From contig JAITUC010000054.1 of NCBI GenBank assembly GCA_031286585.1, forward strand, positions 23,030 to 87,029: DNA of 64,000 nt, read 5' to 3'. This DNA is from Delftia acidovorans (GTDB lineage Bacteria > Pseudomonadota > Gammaproteobacteria > Burkholderiales > Burkholderiaceae_C). Numbering within the stretch: the first letter of the stretch is position 1; the number at the start of each line of letters is the position of its first letter. The notes beneath the pieces are model-generated. The model made no database searches, was not told the DNA's origin, and worked only from the letters and a program-made list of their open reading frames with translations. The translations under genes and the position numbers were made by a program. This document shows, in pieces, positions 33,073-41,520 of the stretch.

Positions 33073-35825
33073 GCGAGAGCACGACGCCCCATGCCAGCGG
33101 CTGGGTCGTGCGCCTGAAGGGCGTGCACCAGCGCTACGGCCAGGTCCAGGCGCTGGCCGGCATCGATCTGGACATTCCCGAAGGCCGCATGGTCGGCCTG
33201 ATCGGGCCGGACGGCGTGGGCAAGTCCAGCCTCATGGCGCTGATCTCCGGGGCGCGCAAGATCCAGGAAGGCAGCGTCGAGGTGCTGGGCGGCGACATGG
33301 CCCAGCGCCGGCACCGCGAGGCCGTCTGCCCGCGCGTGGCCTACATGCCGCAGGGCCTGGGGCGCAACCTCTATCCCACGCTGTCGGTGGAGGAGAACCT
33401 GCAGTTCTTCGCGCGCCTGTTCGGCCATGACGCGGCCGAGCGGCGCCGGCGCATCGACGACCTCACCCAGGCCACGGGCCTGCGCAAATTCCTGGAGCGC
33501 CCGGCCGGCAAGCTGTCGGGCGGCATGAAGCAGAAGCTGGGCCTGTGCTGCGCGCTGATCCACGACCCCGACCTGCTGATCCTGGACGAGCCCACCACGG
33601 GCGTGGACCCGCTGGCGCGCGCCCAGTTCTGGGACCTGATCGCGCGCATCCGCCGCCAGCGCCCCGGCATGAGCGTGCTGGTGGCCACGGCCTACATGGA
33701 CGAGGCCCAGCGCTTCGACTGGCTGGTGGCCATGGACGAGGGCCGCGTGCTGGCCACGGGCACGCCGGCCGAGCTGCTGCAGCGCACGGACAGCCGCTCG
33801 CTGGAAGAGGCCTTCATCGCCCTGCTGCCCGAAGAGAAAAAGCGCGGCCATGCGCCCGTGACCATCGTCCCCCTGCCCGAGGGCGGCGAGGACGACATCG
33901 CCATCGAGGCCAGGGACCTGACCATGCGCTTTGGCGACTTTGTCGCCGTGGACCATGTGTCCTTCCGCATCCGCCGCGGCGAGATCTTCGGCTTCCTGGG
34001 CTCCAACGGCTGCGGCAAGAGCACCACCATGAAGATGCTGACCGGCCTGCTGCCGGCCAGCGAGGGCCAGGCCTGGCTGTTCGGCCAGCCCGTGGACCCG
34101 CGCGACATCGACACGCGCCGCCGCGTGGGCTACATGACCCAGGCGTTCTCGCTGTACGGCGAGCTGACCGTGCACCAGAACCTGGTGCTGCACGCGCGCC
34201 TGTTCGGCGTGCCCGAGGCGGACATTCCCGCGCGCGCGGCCGAGATGCTGCAGCGCTTCGACCTGCAGGCCGCGCAGCACAGCCTGCCGGCCGCCCTGCC
34301 GCTGGGCATGCGCCAGCGCCTGTCGCTGGCCGTGGCCATGGTGCACAAGCCCGAGCTGCTCATCCTGGACGAGCCCACCTCGGGCGTGGACCCCGTGGCG
34401 CGCGACGGCTTCTGGCGCCTGCTGGTGGAGCTGTCGCGGCGCGACCGCGTGACCATCTTCATCTCCACCCACTTCATGAACGAGGCCGAGCGCTGCGACC
34501 GCATGTCCATGATGCACGCGGGCAAGGTGCTGGACAGCGACACGCCCGCGCGCCTGGTGGCCAAGCGCGGCGCGGCCACGCTGGAGGAAGCCTTCATCGG
34601 CTACCTGGTCGAGGCCGGCGGCGGCGAGGCCCCGGCCGCCGAGGAACCGGCCGCGCCTGCCGCCCCCGCTGCCGTGCAAACGCACGCCGCGCGCCGCCGC
34701 CATTTCAGCGCCCAGCGCATGCTCAGCTATGTCTGGCGCGAGGCCCTGGAGCTGCAGCGCGACCCGGTGCGCGCCACGCTGGCCCTGGTGGGCTCGCTGA
34801 TCCTGATGTTCGTGATGGGCTACGGCATCAGCCTGGACGTGGAGGACCTGCGCTTTGCCGTGCTGGACCGCGACCAGACCACCATCAGCCGCAGCTATGC
34901 GATGAGCCTGTCGGGCTCGCGCTACTTCATCGAGCAGCCGCCGCTCACCGACTACGACGAGCTGGACCGCCGCATGCGCAGCGGCGAGCTGGCCCTGGCC
35001 ATTGAGATCCCGCCGGGCTTTGCGCGCGATGTGCTGCGCGGCGGCTCCGTGCAGGTGGGCGCCTGGTTCGACGGCGCCATGCCCACGCGCGCCGAGACCG
35101 TGCGCGGCTACCTGCAGGGCATCCACCAGCACTGGCTGACCGAGCAGGCGCGCGAGCGCCTGGGCGTGACGCCGGCCGGCCTTATCGGCATCCAGACGCG
35201 CTTTCGCTACAACCCCGACGTGCGCAGCCTGCCGGCCATGGTGCCGGCCGTCATGCCCCTGCTGCTGCTGCTTTTGCCCGCCATGCTGACGGCGCTGGCC
35301 GTGGTGCGCGAGAAGGAAAGCGGCTCCATCACCAACCTCTACGTCACGCCGGTCACGCGCACCGAATTCCTGCTGGGCAAGCAGCTTCCCTATGTGGTGC
35401 TGGCCATGCTGAACTTCCTGCTGATGTGCCTGATGGCCGTCACCCTGTTCGGCGTGCCCGTGACGGGCAGCTTTGCCACGCTGGCCCTGGCGGCGCTGAT
35501 CTTCAGCGGCGCCTCCACGGGCTTCGGCCTGCTGGCCTCCACGCTGACGCGCAGCCAGATCGCCTCGATGTTCCTGGTGCTGATCGGCACGCTGATCCCC
35601 ACCACGCAGTTCGCGGGCCTGGTCGATCCCGTGTCCTCGCTGGAGGGCGCGGGCCGCGTCATCGGCGAGGTCTATCCGGCCAGCCACATGATCGCCATCA
35701 GCCGCGGCGTGTTCAGCAAGGCGCTGGGATTCAGGGAGCTGGCCGGCTCGTTCGGGCCGCTGCTGCTGTCCGTGCCGGTGATCCTGGGCCTGGCCATTGC
35801 ACTGACCCGCAAGCAGGAGAGCTGA
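33069..35825 (+). CDS. ABC exporter fusion: two ATPase domains plus ABC-2 permease (RbbA/YhiH-like)
   Basis: 918 residues. Domain 1 has Walker A GPDGVGKSS, signature LSGGMKQKL and Walker B LLILDEPTTGVDP; domain 2 has GSNGCGKST, a diverged signature (LPLGMRQRL) and LLILDEPTSGVDP. From about residue 555 an ABC-2 permease follows, with a first membrane helix (TLALVGSLILMFVMGYGIS), a large extracytoplasmic loop, and five further helices near the C-terminus. This three-part layout is that of RbbA/YhiH-type proteins, found in operons with HlyD and a second permease. It powers export of an unknown substrate. Confidence 0.9.
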   Translation: MSESTTPHASGWVVRLKGVHQRYGQVQALAGIDLDIPEGRMVGLIGPDGVGKSSLMALISGARKIQEGSVEVLGGDMAQRRHREAVCPRVAYMPQGLGRNLYPTLSVEENLQFFARLFGHDAAERRRRIDDLTQATGLRKFLERPAGKLSGGMKQKLGLCCALIHDPDLLILDEPTTGVDPLARAQFWDLIARIRRQRPGMSVLVATAYMDEAQRFDWLVAMDEGRVLATGTPAELLQRTDSRSLEEAFIALLPEEKKRGHAPVTIVPLPEGGEDDIAIEARDLTMRFGDFVAVDHVSFRIRRGEIFGFLGSNGCGKSTTMKMLTGLLPASEGQAWLFGQPVDPRDIDTRRRVGYMTQAFSLYGELTVHQNLVLHARLFGVPEADIPARAAEMLQRFDLQAAQHSLPAALPLGMRQRLSLAVAMVHKPELLILDEPTSGVDPVARDGFWRLLVELSRRDRVTIFISTHFMNEAERCDRMSMMHAGKVLDSDTPARLVAKRGAATLEEAFIGYLVEAGGGEAPAAEEPAAPAAPAAVQTHAARRRHFSAQRMLSYVWREALELQRDPVRATLALVGSLILMFVMGYGISLDVEDLRFAVLDRDQTTISRSYAMSLSGSRYFIEQPPLTDYDELDRRMRSGELALAIEIPPGFARDVLRGGSVQVGAWFDGAMPTRAETVRGYLQGIHQHWLTEQARERLGVTPAGLIGIQTRFRYNPDVRSLPAMVPAVMPLLLLLLPAMLTALAVVREKESGSITNLYVTPVTRTEFLLGKQLPYVVLAMLNFLLMCLMAVTLFGVPVTGSFATLALAALIFSGASTGFGLLASTLTRSQIASMFLVLIGTLIPTTQFAGLVDPVSSLEGAGRVIGEVYPASHMIAISRGVFSKALGFRELAGSFGPLLLSVPVILGLAIALTRKQES

Positions 35826-35826
35826 C

Positions 35827-36957
35827 ATGCGCACCCGCCTTTTCTCCAACATCTACCGGCTGGGCGTCAAGGAGCTGTGGAGCCTGTGGCGCGACCCCGT
35901 GCTGCTGGTGCTCATCGCCTATGTGTTCACGGTCTCCATCTACACGGCGGCCACGGCCATGCCCGAGAGCCTGCACAACGCGCCCATCGCCATCGTGGAC
36001 GAGGACGGCTCGCCGCTGTCGCAGCGCATCGCGGGCGCCTTCTATCCGCCGCAGTTCGCGCCGCCGGCCATGATCGATCGCACGCAGATGGACCCGGGCA
36101 TGGACTCGGGCACCTACACCTTCGTGCTCAACATCCCGCCCAACTTCCAGCGCGACGTGCTGGCGGGCCGCTCCCCCGAGCTGCAGCTGAACGTGGACGC
36201 CACGCGCATGAGCCAGGCCTTCACGGGCAACAGCTATGTGCAGCAGATCGTCTCGGCCGAGGTCAGCGAGTTCGTGCGGCGCTTTCGGGGCGCCACCGCC
36301 CTGCCCGTGGACCTGGTGGTGCGCGCGCGCTTCAATCCCGCGCTGGACAAGGTCTGGTTCGGCGGGCTGATGCAGATCATCAACAACGTGACCATGCTGT
36401 CCATCATCCTCACGGGTGCGGCCCTGATCCGCGAGCGCGAGCACGGCACGGTGGAGCACCTGCTGGTCATGCCAGTGACACCGACCGAGATCATGCTGGC
36501 CAAGATATGGTCCATGGGACTGGTCGTGCTGGTCACCGCCTTTGCCTCGCTCAACCTCGTGGTGCGCGGCGCCCTGGGCGTTCCCATCGAAGGCTCGCTG
36601 CCCCTGTTCCTGGCGGGGGCCGCGCTGTGCCTGTTCGCCACAACGTCGCTGGGGATCTTCCTTGCCACGCTGGCGCGCAACATGCCACAGTTCGGCATGC
36701 TGCTGGTGCTCGTGCTGCTGCCGCTGCAGCTGCTGTCGGGCGCCATGACACCGCGCGAAAGCATGCCCGAGCTGGTGCAGAACATCATGCTGGCCGCGCC
36801 GACCACCCACTTTGTCGAGCTGTCGCAGGCCATCCTCTACCGCGGAGCGGGGCTGGACGTGGTCTGGAAGCCCTTCCTCGCGCTGGCCGCGATCGGCTCC
36901 GTGCTGTTCGCCCTCACGCTCACCCGTTTTCGCAAGACCATCAGCCAGATGGCCTGA
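35827..36957 (+). CDS. ABC-2 type permease (YhhJ-like)
   Basis: 376 residues: an N-terminal helix (LWRDPVLLVLIAYVFTVSIYTAA), a periplasmic loop of about 150 residues and a C-terminal five-helix bundle (IINNVTMLSIILTGAALIRE; GMLLVLVLLPLQLLSGAMTP). The signature MTPRESMPELVQNIMLAAPTTHFVELSQAILYRGAG is characteristic of the second permease in RbbA-type exporters. It starts one base after the fusion gene stop and likely dimerises with that protein's permease domain. Confidence 0.9.
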   Translation: MRTRLFSNIYRLGVKELWSLWRDPVLLVLIAYVFTVSIYTAATAMPESLHNAPIAIVDEDGSPLSQRIAGAFYPPQFAPPAMIDRTQMDPGMDSGTYTFVLNIPPNFQRDVLAGRSPELQLNVDATRMSQAFTGNSYVQQIVSAEVSEFVRRFRGATALPVDLVVRARFNPALDKVWFGGLMQIINNVTMLSIILTGAALIREREHGTVEHLLVMPVTPTEIMLAKIWSMGLVVLVTAFASLNLVVRGALGVPIEGSLPLFLAGAALCLFATTSLGIFLATLARNMPQFGMLLVLVLLPLQLLSGAMTPRESMPELVQNIMLAAPTTHFVELSQAILYRGAGLDVVWKPFLALAAIGSVLFALTLTRFRKTISQMA

Positions 36958-37010
36958 TTTCGTTCCCGCCGCCAAGGCATCTTTCCATCTCGACCAGCAA
37001 GGAGTTTCAT

Positions 37011-37517
37011 ATGAGCGCACAGACCATTCCCCTCCATCTGCTCAAGGCCCAGCTTGAACTGCAGCTGCACCTGGGCCGGCTGCTTCAGGAAAGCGGCCAG
37101 CAATGGCTGGACCATGCCGCGCGCACGGGACCCGAGCGCATCGCCGAGACCGGCAGCGAGATCGAGGGCGTGCAGCAGACCCGCAACTGGCAGGAGCTGG
37201 CCACCCTGCCCGCCCAGGCCTTCTGGCGCCACGCCCAGCTGCGCATGGGCCATGCCCAGGCCTTGGTGCAGACCGCCGTGGCCAGCCAGATATCGCTGGC
37301 GCAAGGCGTGCAGCAGGCCGTGCAAGACTGGCAGCAGCAGGTGGCCGGTGCCCTGGGAAGCGCGCAGGGCGCGGCCGACCCCACCGTTCCCTGGAGCGAC
37401 CTGCTTGCCCGCTGGACCTCGGCCGTGCAGTCCGTGGCCCAGCCCGCCCATGCGGCGCAGCAGCCCATTGCGGCAGCGGCCGCCGAAACGGCCCGCGACG
37501 CCACAGCCCAGGGCTGA
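37011..37517 (+). CDS. Phasin-family granule-associated protein
   Basis: 168 residues, mostly amphipathic helix, with AAGGAG before the ATG. The pattern LKAQLELQLHLGRLLQESGQQWLD, then LATLPAQAFWRHAQLRMG and an Ala/Gln-rich tail, fits Phasin_2 proteins that coat polyhydroxybutyrate granules. It lies directly upstream of the DUF3141 gene, and phasin plus DUF3141 plus pta-ackA is a recurring combination. It may be regulated with them by the upstream FNR-type promoter or by its own promoter in the 53-base gap after the exporter. Confidence 0.75.
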   Translation: MSAQTIPLHLLKAQLELQLHLGRLLQESGQQWLDHAARTGPERIAETGSEIEGVQQTRNWQELATLPAQAFWRHAQLRMGHAQALVQTAVASQISLAQGVQQAVQDWQQQVAGALGSAQGAADPTVPWSDLLARWTSAVQSVAQPAHAAQQPIAAAAAETARDATAQG

Positions 37518-37621
37518 CGGGCTCCAAGCAAGCCGCCACGCGGTCCCGCAGGCGCGGGGCCGCGCCCAATCGCACGCAATCTACGAGCAGGGCATGACAT
37601 GCCGGTAAAGGAGTGGGCCAG

Positions 37622-40069
37622 ATGAACGAGAACCTGCAGAGCCACGGCACCGTGGACGTGGGAGGGATGTGGGGCGATCCGATGAAGCTGTCGCAGGCAG
37701 CCGCGCAGTACGCCACCGATGCCTGGCAGCGCTCGCTGCTGTATGCCGACATCCGGCGCCAGCGTGGCAACCAGTACCGCGAGCATCTGGCCGAGGAAGT
37801 GCCCAATGTGCTGAGCTTCCAGGCCGAGATCGTGATGTCGGGCCTGGATCTGCCGCGCCCCGTCAACTACGGCCTGGCACGCATCGCGCCCATGGAGGGC
37901 ACGGTCGTCGATCCGGCCAAGCGCCCCTTCATCGTCGTCGATCCGCGCGCGGGCCACGGCCCCGGCATCGGCGGCTTCAAGCCCGACAGCGAGATCGGCG
38001 CCGCGCTCAAGGCCGGCCATCCCTGCTACTTCGTGGGCTTCCTGCCCGACCCCGTGCCCGGCCAGACCGTCGAGGACGTGATGCGCGCCGAGGCCGAATT
38101 CGTGCGCAAGGTCGCCGAGCTGCACCCCGAGAGCCGGGGCAAGCCCGCCGTGATCGGCAACTGCCAGGCCGGCTGGCAGATCCTCATGACGGCCGCCGTC
38201 TGGCCCGAGCTGTTCGGCCCCATCATCGTGGCCGGCGCTCCGCTGTCGTACTGGGCCGGCGACAACCCCATGCGCTACGGCGGCGGCCTCATGGGCGGCA
38301 GCTGGATGACGGCGCTGACCAGCGACCTGGGCGCGGGCCGCTTCGACGGGGCCTGGCTGGTGCAGAACTTCGAGAACCTCAACCCGGCCAACACGCTGTG
38401 GGAAAAGCAGTACCAGGTCTATGCCGACGTGGACACCGAGGGGCCGCGCTACCTGGGCTTCGAGAAGTACTGGGGCGGCTATGTCTTCCTCGAAGGCCGC
38501 GAGATGCAGTACATCGTGGACAACCTGTTCATCGGCAACCGGCTGGCCACGGCCGAGCTGACGACCTCGGACGGCGTGCGCATCGACCTGCGCAACATCC
38601 GCTCGCCCATCGTGGTGTTCTGCTCGCATGGCGACAACATCACGCCACCGGGCCAGGCCCTGGGCTGGATCACCGACCTGTACCGCGACGACGAGGACAT
38701 CGCCGCCCACGACCAGACCATCGTCTTCGCCACGCATGACAGCATCGGCCACCTGGGCATCTTTGTCTCGGGCGCCGTGGGCCGCAAGGAGCACCGCGAG
38801 TTCGCGGCGCACATCGACATCATCGACCTGCTGCCCGCCGGCATCTACCGCGCCGAGATCGCCGACCATCCGGCCGGCGTGCCTGCGCAGGAGCTGACCG
38901 ATGCCGCCTACCTGATGAAGATCCGCCGCAGCGACCTGGCCGAGGTGCGCGGCATCGTCAAGCCCGATCCCGAAAGCGAGCGCCATTTCGCCGCCGCCGC
39001 GCGCGTCTCCGAGATCAACCTGGCCCTGTACCGCAACACCCTGCAGCCCTGGGTGCAGGCGCTGTCCACGCCGCTGTCCGCGCGCTGGCTGCAGGCCATG
39101 CACCCGCTGCGCGTGGGCTATGAATGCTGGTCGGACTCGCACCCGCTGGCGCCCGTCGTGGCCCAGGCCGCCGAGCATGCGCGCGAGGACCGCCACCCCG
39201 TCGAGCCCGACAACCCTTTCCTGAAGGCGCAACAGGCCATGTCGCAGGCCGTGGTGCATCTGCTCGACACCTACCGCGACCAGCGCGATGCCATGCAGGC
39301 GCGGCTGTTCCACGCCATCTATGGCTCGCCCCTGGTCCAGGCCCTGGCCGGCCAGAGCCGGCAGGACGACGGCCCGCCACGCCCGCACCCCGGCGAATCG
39401 CCCGAGCACTGCCAGTACATGCGCCAGGAGCTGGCGCGGCTGCACGAAAGCGTGGCCCAGGGCGGGCTGTACGAGGCCGTCATCCGCGCCCTGTTCCACG
39501 TGCTGCGTGCACGCGGCGAGGCCGATGAACGCCACTTCCGCCACGCCTGGCGGCTGCTGCAGGACCACCTGGGCGGCGTGCCGCCCGACATGGCGCAGTT
39601 CCGCCGCATCGTGCGCCGCCAGGCCCTGCTGATGCAGCGCGAGCCCGACGCCGCCATGGCCGCCATCCCCCGGTTGCTGGCCGCCTCGTCCGCCGCCGAC
39701 ATCCGCTGGGGCATGACCACGGTGGACGAGCTGGCCAACCAGGGCGGCAACCTCAGCGATGCCGAGCACCAGCGCCTGCTGCAGGCCATGGCGCATTTCG
39801 TGCAGGCGCTGGAGGCCGCCGAGTCCGGGCAGGCGAAAGAGCAGGCCGGGCGGCGCCCGGCCATCGCGCCAGCCTCGGCGGCAGAGCCGGAACCCGCGCC
39901 TGTGACGGCTCCTTTGACAGCGCCTTTGAGCGCTACTGCTGCGGCTCCTGTGGCCGCTCCCGAACAGGACCCCGAGCCCGCCCCTGTTCCCGACTCCGCG
40001 CCTGCCGCCAAGCGCCCCGCACGCGCCCCGGCCAGCCGCGCACACCCCAGCCCCCGGAAAAAGCGATGA
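37622..40069 (+). CDS. DUF3141 alpha/beta-hydrolase protein with PhaC-like catalytic residues
   Basis: 815 residues; the ATG at 37622 is favoured by AAAGGAG eight bases upstream over a GTG three codons earlier. The core (about 75-400) is an alpha/beta hydrolase: RPFIVVDPRAGHGPGIGGFK, the nucleophile elbow VIGNCQAGW (Cys181), an acid in CSHGDNITPP (Asp338) and His377 in THDSIGHLGIFVSG. A Cys nucleophile with these Asp and His contexts is the arrangement of class I PHA synthases. A helical region (430-720) and an Ala/Pro/Glu-rich tail follow. Between phasin and pta-ackA it probably works in PHB or acyl-thioester metabolism; the reaction is not established. Confidence 0.85.
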   Translation: MNENLQSHGTVDVGGMWGDPMKLSQAAAQYATDAWQRSLLYADIRRQRGNQYREHLAEEVPNVLSFQAEIVMSGLDLPRPVNYGLARIAPMEGTVVDPAKRPFIVVDPRAGHGPGIGGFKPDSEIGAALKAGHPCYFVGFLPDPVPGQTVEDVMRAEAEFVRKVAELHPESRGKPAVIGNCQAGWQILMTAAVWPELFGPIIVAGAPLSYWAGDNPMRYGGGLMGGSWMTALTSDLGAGRFDGAWLVQNFENLNPANTLWEKQYQVYADVDTEGPRYLGFEKYWGGYVFLEGREMQYIVDNLFIGNRLATAELTTSDGVRIDLRNIRSPIVVFCSHGDNITPPGQALGWITDLYRDDEDIAAHDQTIVFATHDSIGHLGIFVSGAVGRKEHREFAAHIDIIDLLPAGIYRAEIADHPAGVPAQELTDAAYLMKIRRSDLAEVRGIVKPDPESERHFAAAARVSEINLALYRNTLQPWVQALSTPLSARWLQAMHPLRVGYECWSDSHPLAPVVAQAAEHAREDRHPVEPDNPFLKAQQAMSQAVVHLLDTYRDQRDAMQARLFHAIYGSPLVQALAGQSRQDDGPPRPHPGESPEHCQYMRQELARLHESVAQGGLYEAVIRALFHVLRARGEADERHFRHAWRLLQDHLGGVPPDMAQFRRIVRRQALLMQREPDAAMAAIPRLLAASSAADIRWGMTTVDELANQGGNLSDAEHQRLLQAMAHFVQALEAAESGQAKEQAGRRPAIAPASAAEPEPAPVTAPLTAPLSATAAAPVAAPEQDPEPAPVPDSAPAAKRPARAPASRAHPSPRKKR

Positions 40070-41520
40070 ACCTCTCCCCCGATTCCGATGCGGCCCTGCC
40101 GCCCGAAGACCTGGCCCTGCTGCGCAACCACAGCTTCGACGAGCTGGACGTGGGCGACAGCGCCAGCCTGGAACGCACCTTGAGCAGCCAGGATCTGCGC
40201 CTGTTCGCCGCCCTGTCGGGCGCGGCCGTGGCCGACGGTGCGGGCGCCGGTGCGGGCCCAGCCGCCGGCGCCGACGAGGACGACACGGCCCTGATCGCCC
40301 ACGGCATGTGGGGCGGCATGCTGCTGGCCTCGGTGCTGGGCACGCGCCTGCCCGGCCCCGGCACCACCCTGGTCGGCCAGACCCTGCGCTTTCTGGCGCC
40401 GCTGGCCGCAGGCGACCGGCTGACCGTGCGCGTGGAAGTGCTGGCCAAGCAGGCCGAGCAGCGCCAGGTCACGCTGGCCGTGGCCTGCACCAACCAGCAT
40501 GGCGCCGCCGTGATCGAAGGCCAGGCCACCGTGCATGCGCCTGCGCGCCACATCGAGCGCCAGCGCAGCAGCCTGCCCGAGATCCGCCTGGAAGCCGGTG
40601 GACGCGACGGCCTGCAGCGCCTGCTGGCCCATGTGGCCGGCCTGCCGCCCATCCGCGTGGCCGTGGTCCATCCCTGCGACGAGCCCAGCCTCTCGGCCGC
40701 GCTGGACGCGCGCCGCGAAGGCCTGATCGACCCCGTGCTGGTGGCCCCGCGCGCGCGTCTCGAAGCCGTGGCGGCCGAGCACGGGCTGGACCTGGGCGGG
40801 CTGCGCATCGAGGACGTGCCGCACAGCCACGCCGCCGCCACGCGCGGCGCCGAGCTGGCCGCCTGCGGCGAGGTCGAGGCCATCATGAAAGGCAGCCTGC
40901 ACACGGACGAACTCATGGCCGAGGTCGTGGCCGCTGCTGCCGGCCTGCGCACCAAGCGCCGCGTCAGCCACTGCTTCGTGCTGCAGACGCCGCACTACCC
41001 GCGCCCCTTCATCGTCACCGACGCGGCCATCAACCTCGCGCCCGACCTGCAGCAAAAGGCCGACATCGTGCGCAACGCCATCGCCCTGGCCCATGCCATC
41101 GGCGTGCCCGAGCCCAAGGTCGCCATCCTGGCCGCCGTGGAGACCGTGAGCCCGCACATGCCAGCCACGCTGGACGCCGCCGCGCTGTGCAAGATGGCCG
41201 ACCGGGGCCAGATCGCGGGCGGCGTGCTCGACGGGCCGCTGGCCTTCGACAACGCCGTGTCCATGGCCGCCGCGCGCACCAAGGGCATAGCTTCGCCCGT
41301 GGCGGGCCAGGCCGACATCCTCGTCGTGCCCGACCTGGAAAGCGGCAACATGCTGGCCAAGCAGCTCATGTACATGGGCGAGGCGGCCAGCGCCGGCATC
41401 GTCATGGGCGCCAAGGTGCCCGTCATCCTGACCAGCCGCGCCGACAGCCGCGCCTCGCGCATTGCCTCCTGCGCCATCGCCCTGCTGCTGGCCCACCGCT
41501 ACCGGAACTCCCCGCCATGA
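40066..41520 (+). CDS. pta: MaoC-like hydratase/phosphate acetyltransferase fusion
   Basis: 484 residues in two parts. Residues about 15-165 are a hot-dog domain of the MaoC type (GMWGGMLLASVLGTRLPGPGTT, TLRFLAPLAAGDRLTVRVEV), here without a clearly canonical enoyl-hydratase His. Residues about 180-480 are a phosphotransacetylase/phosphotransbutyrylase (EAIMKGSLHTDELMAEVV; VLDGPLAFDNAVS; ILVVPDLESGNMLAKQLMYM). It would interconvert acyl-CoA and acyl phosphate. The stop overlaps the acetate kinase start (ATGA), the classic pta-ackA pairing for ATP from acetyl-CoA under oxygen limitation. Confidence 0.9.
   Translation: MNLSPDSDAALPPEDLALLRNHSFDELDVGDSASLERTLSSQDLRLFAALSGAAVADGAGAGAGPAAGADEDDTALIAHGMWGGMLLASVLGTRLPGPGTTLVGQTLRFLAPLAAGDRLTVRVEVLAKQAEQRQVTLAVACTNQHGAAVIEGQATVHAPARHIERQRSSLPEIRLEAGGRDGLQRLLAHVAGLPPIRVAVVHPCDEPSLSAALDARREGLIDPVLVAPRARLEAVAAEHGLDLGGLRIEDVPHSHAAATRGAELAACGEVEAIMKGSLHTDELMAEVVAAAAGLRTKRRVSHCFVLQTPHYPRPFIVTDAAINLAPDLQQKADIVRNAIALAHAIGVPEPKVAILAAVETVSPHMPATLDAAALCKMADRGQIAGGVLDGPLAFDNAVSMAAARTKGIASPVAGQADILVVPDLESGNMLAKQLMYMGEAASAGIVMGAKVPVILTSRADSRASRIASCAIALLLAHRYRNSPP

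Noticed and set aside
32736..35852. 1038-codon minus-strand frame opposite the exporter genes
   Set aside because: It is rich in His, Gln, Ala and Gly without any domain, and lies opposite the unmistakable ABC exporter fusion.
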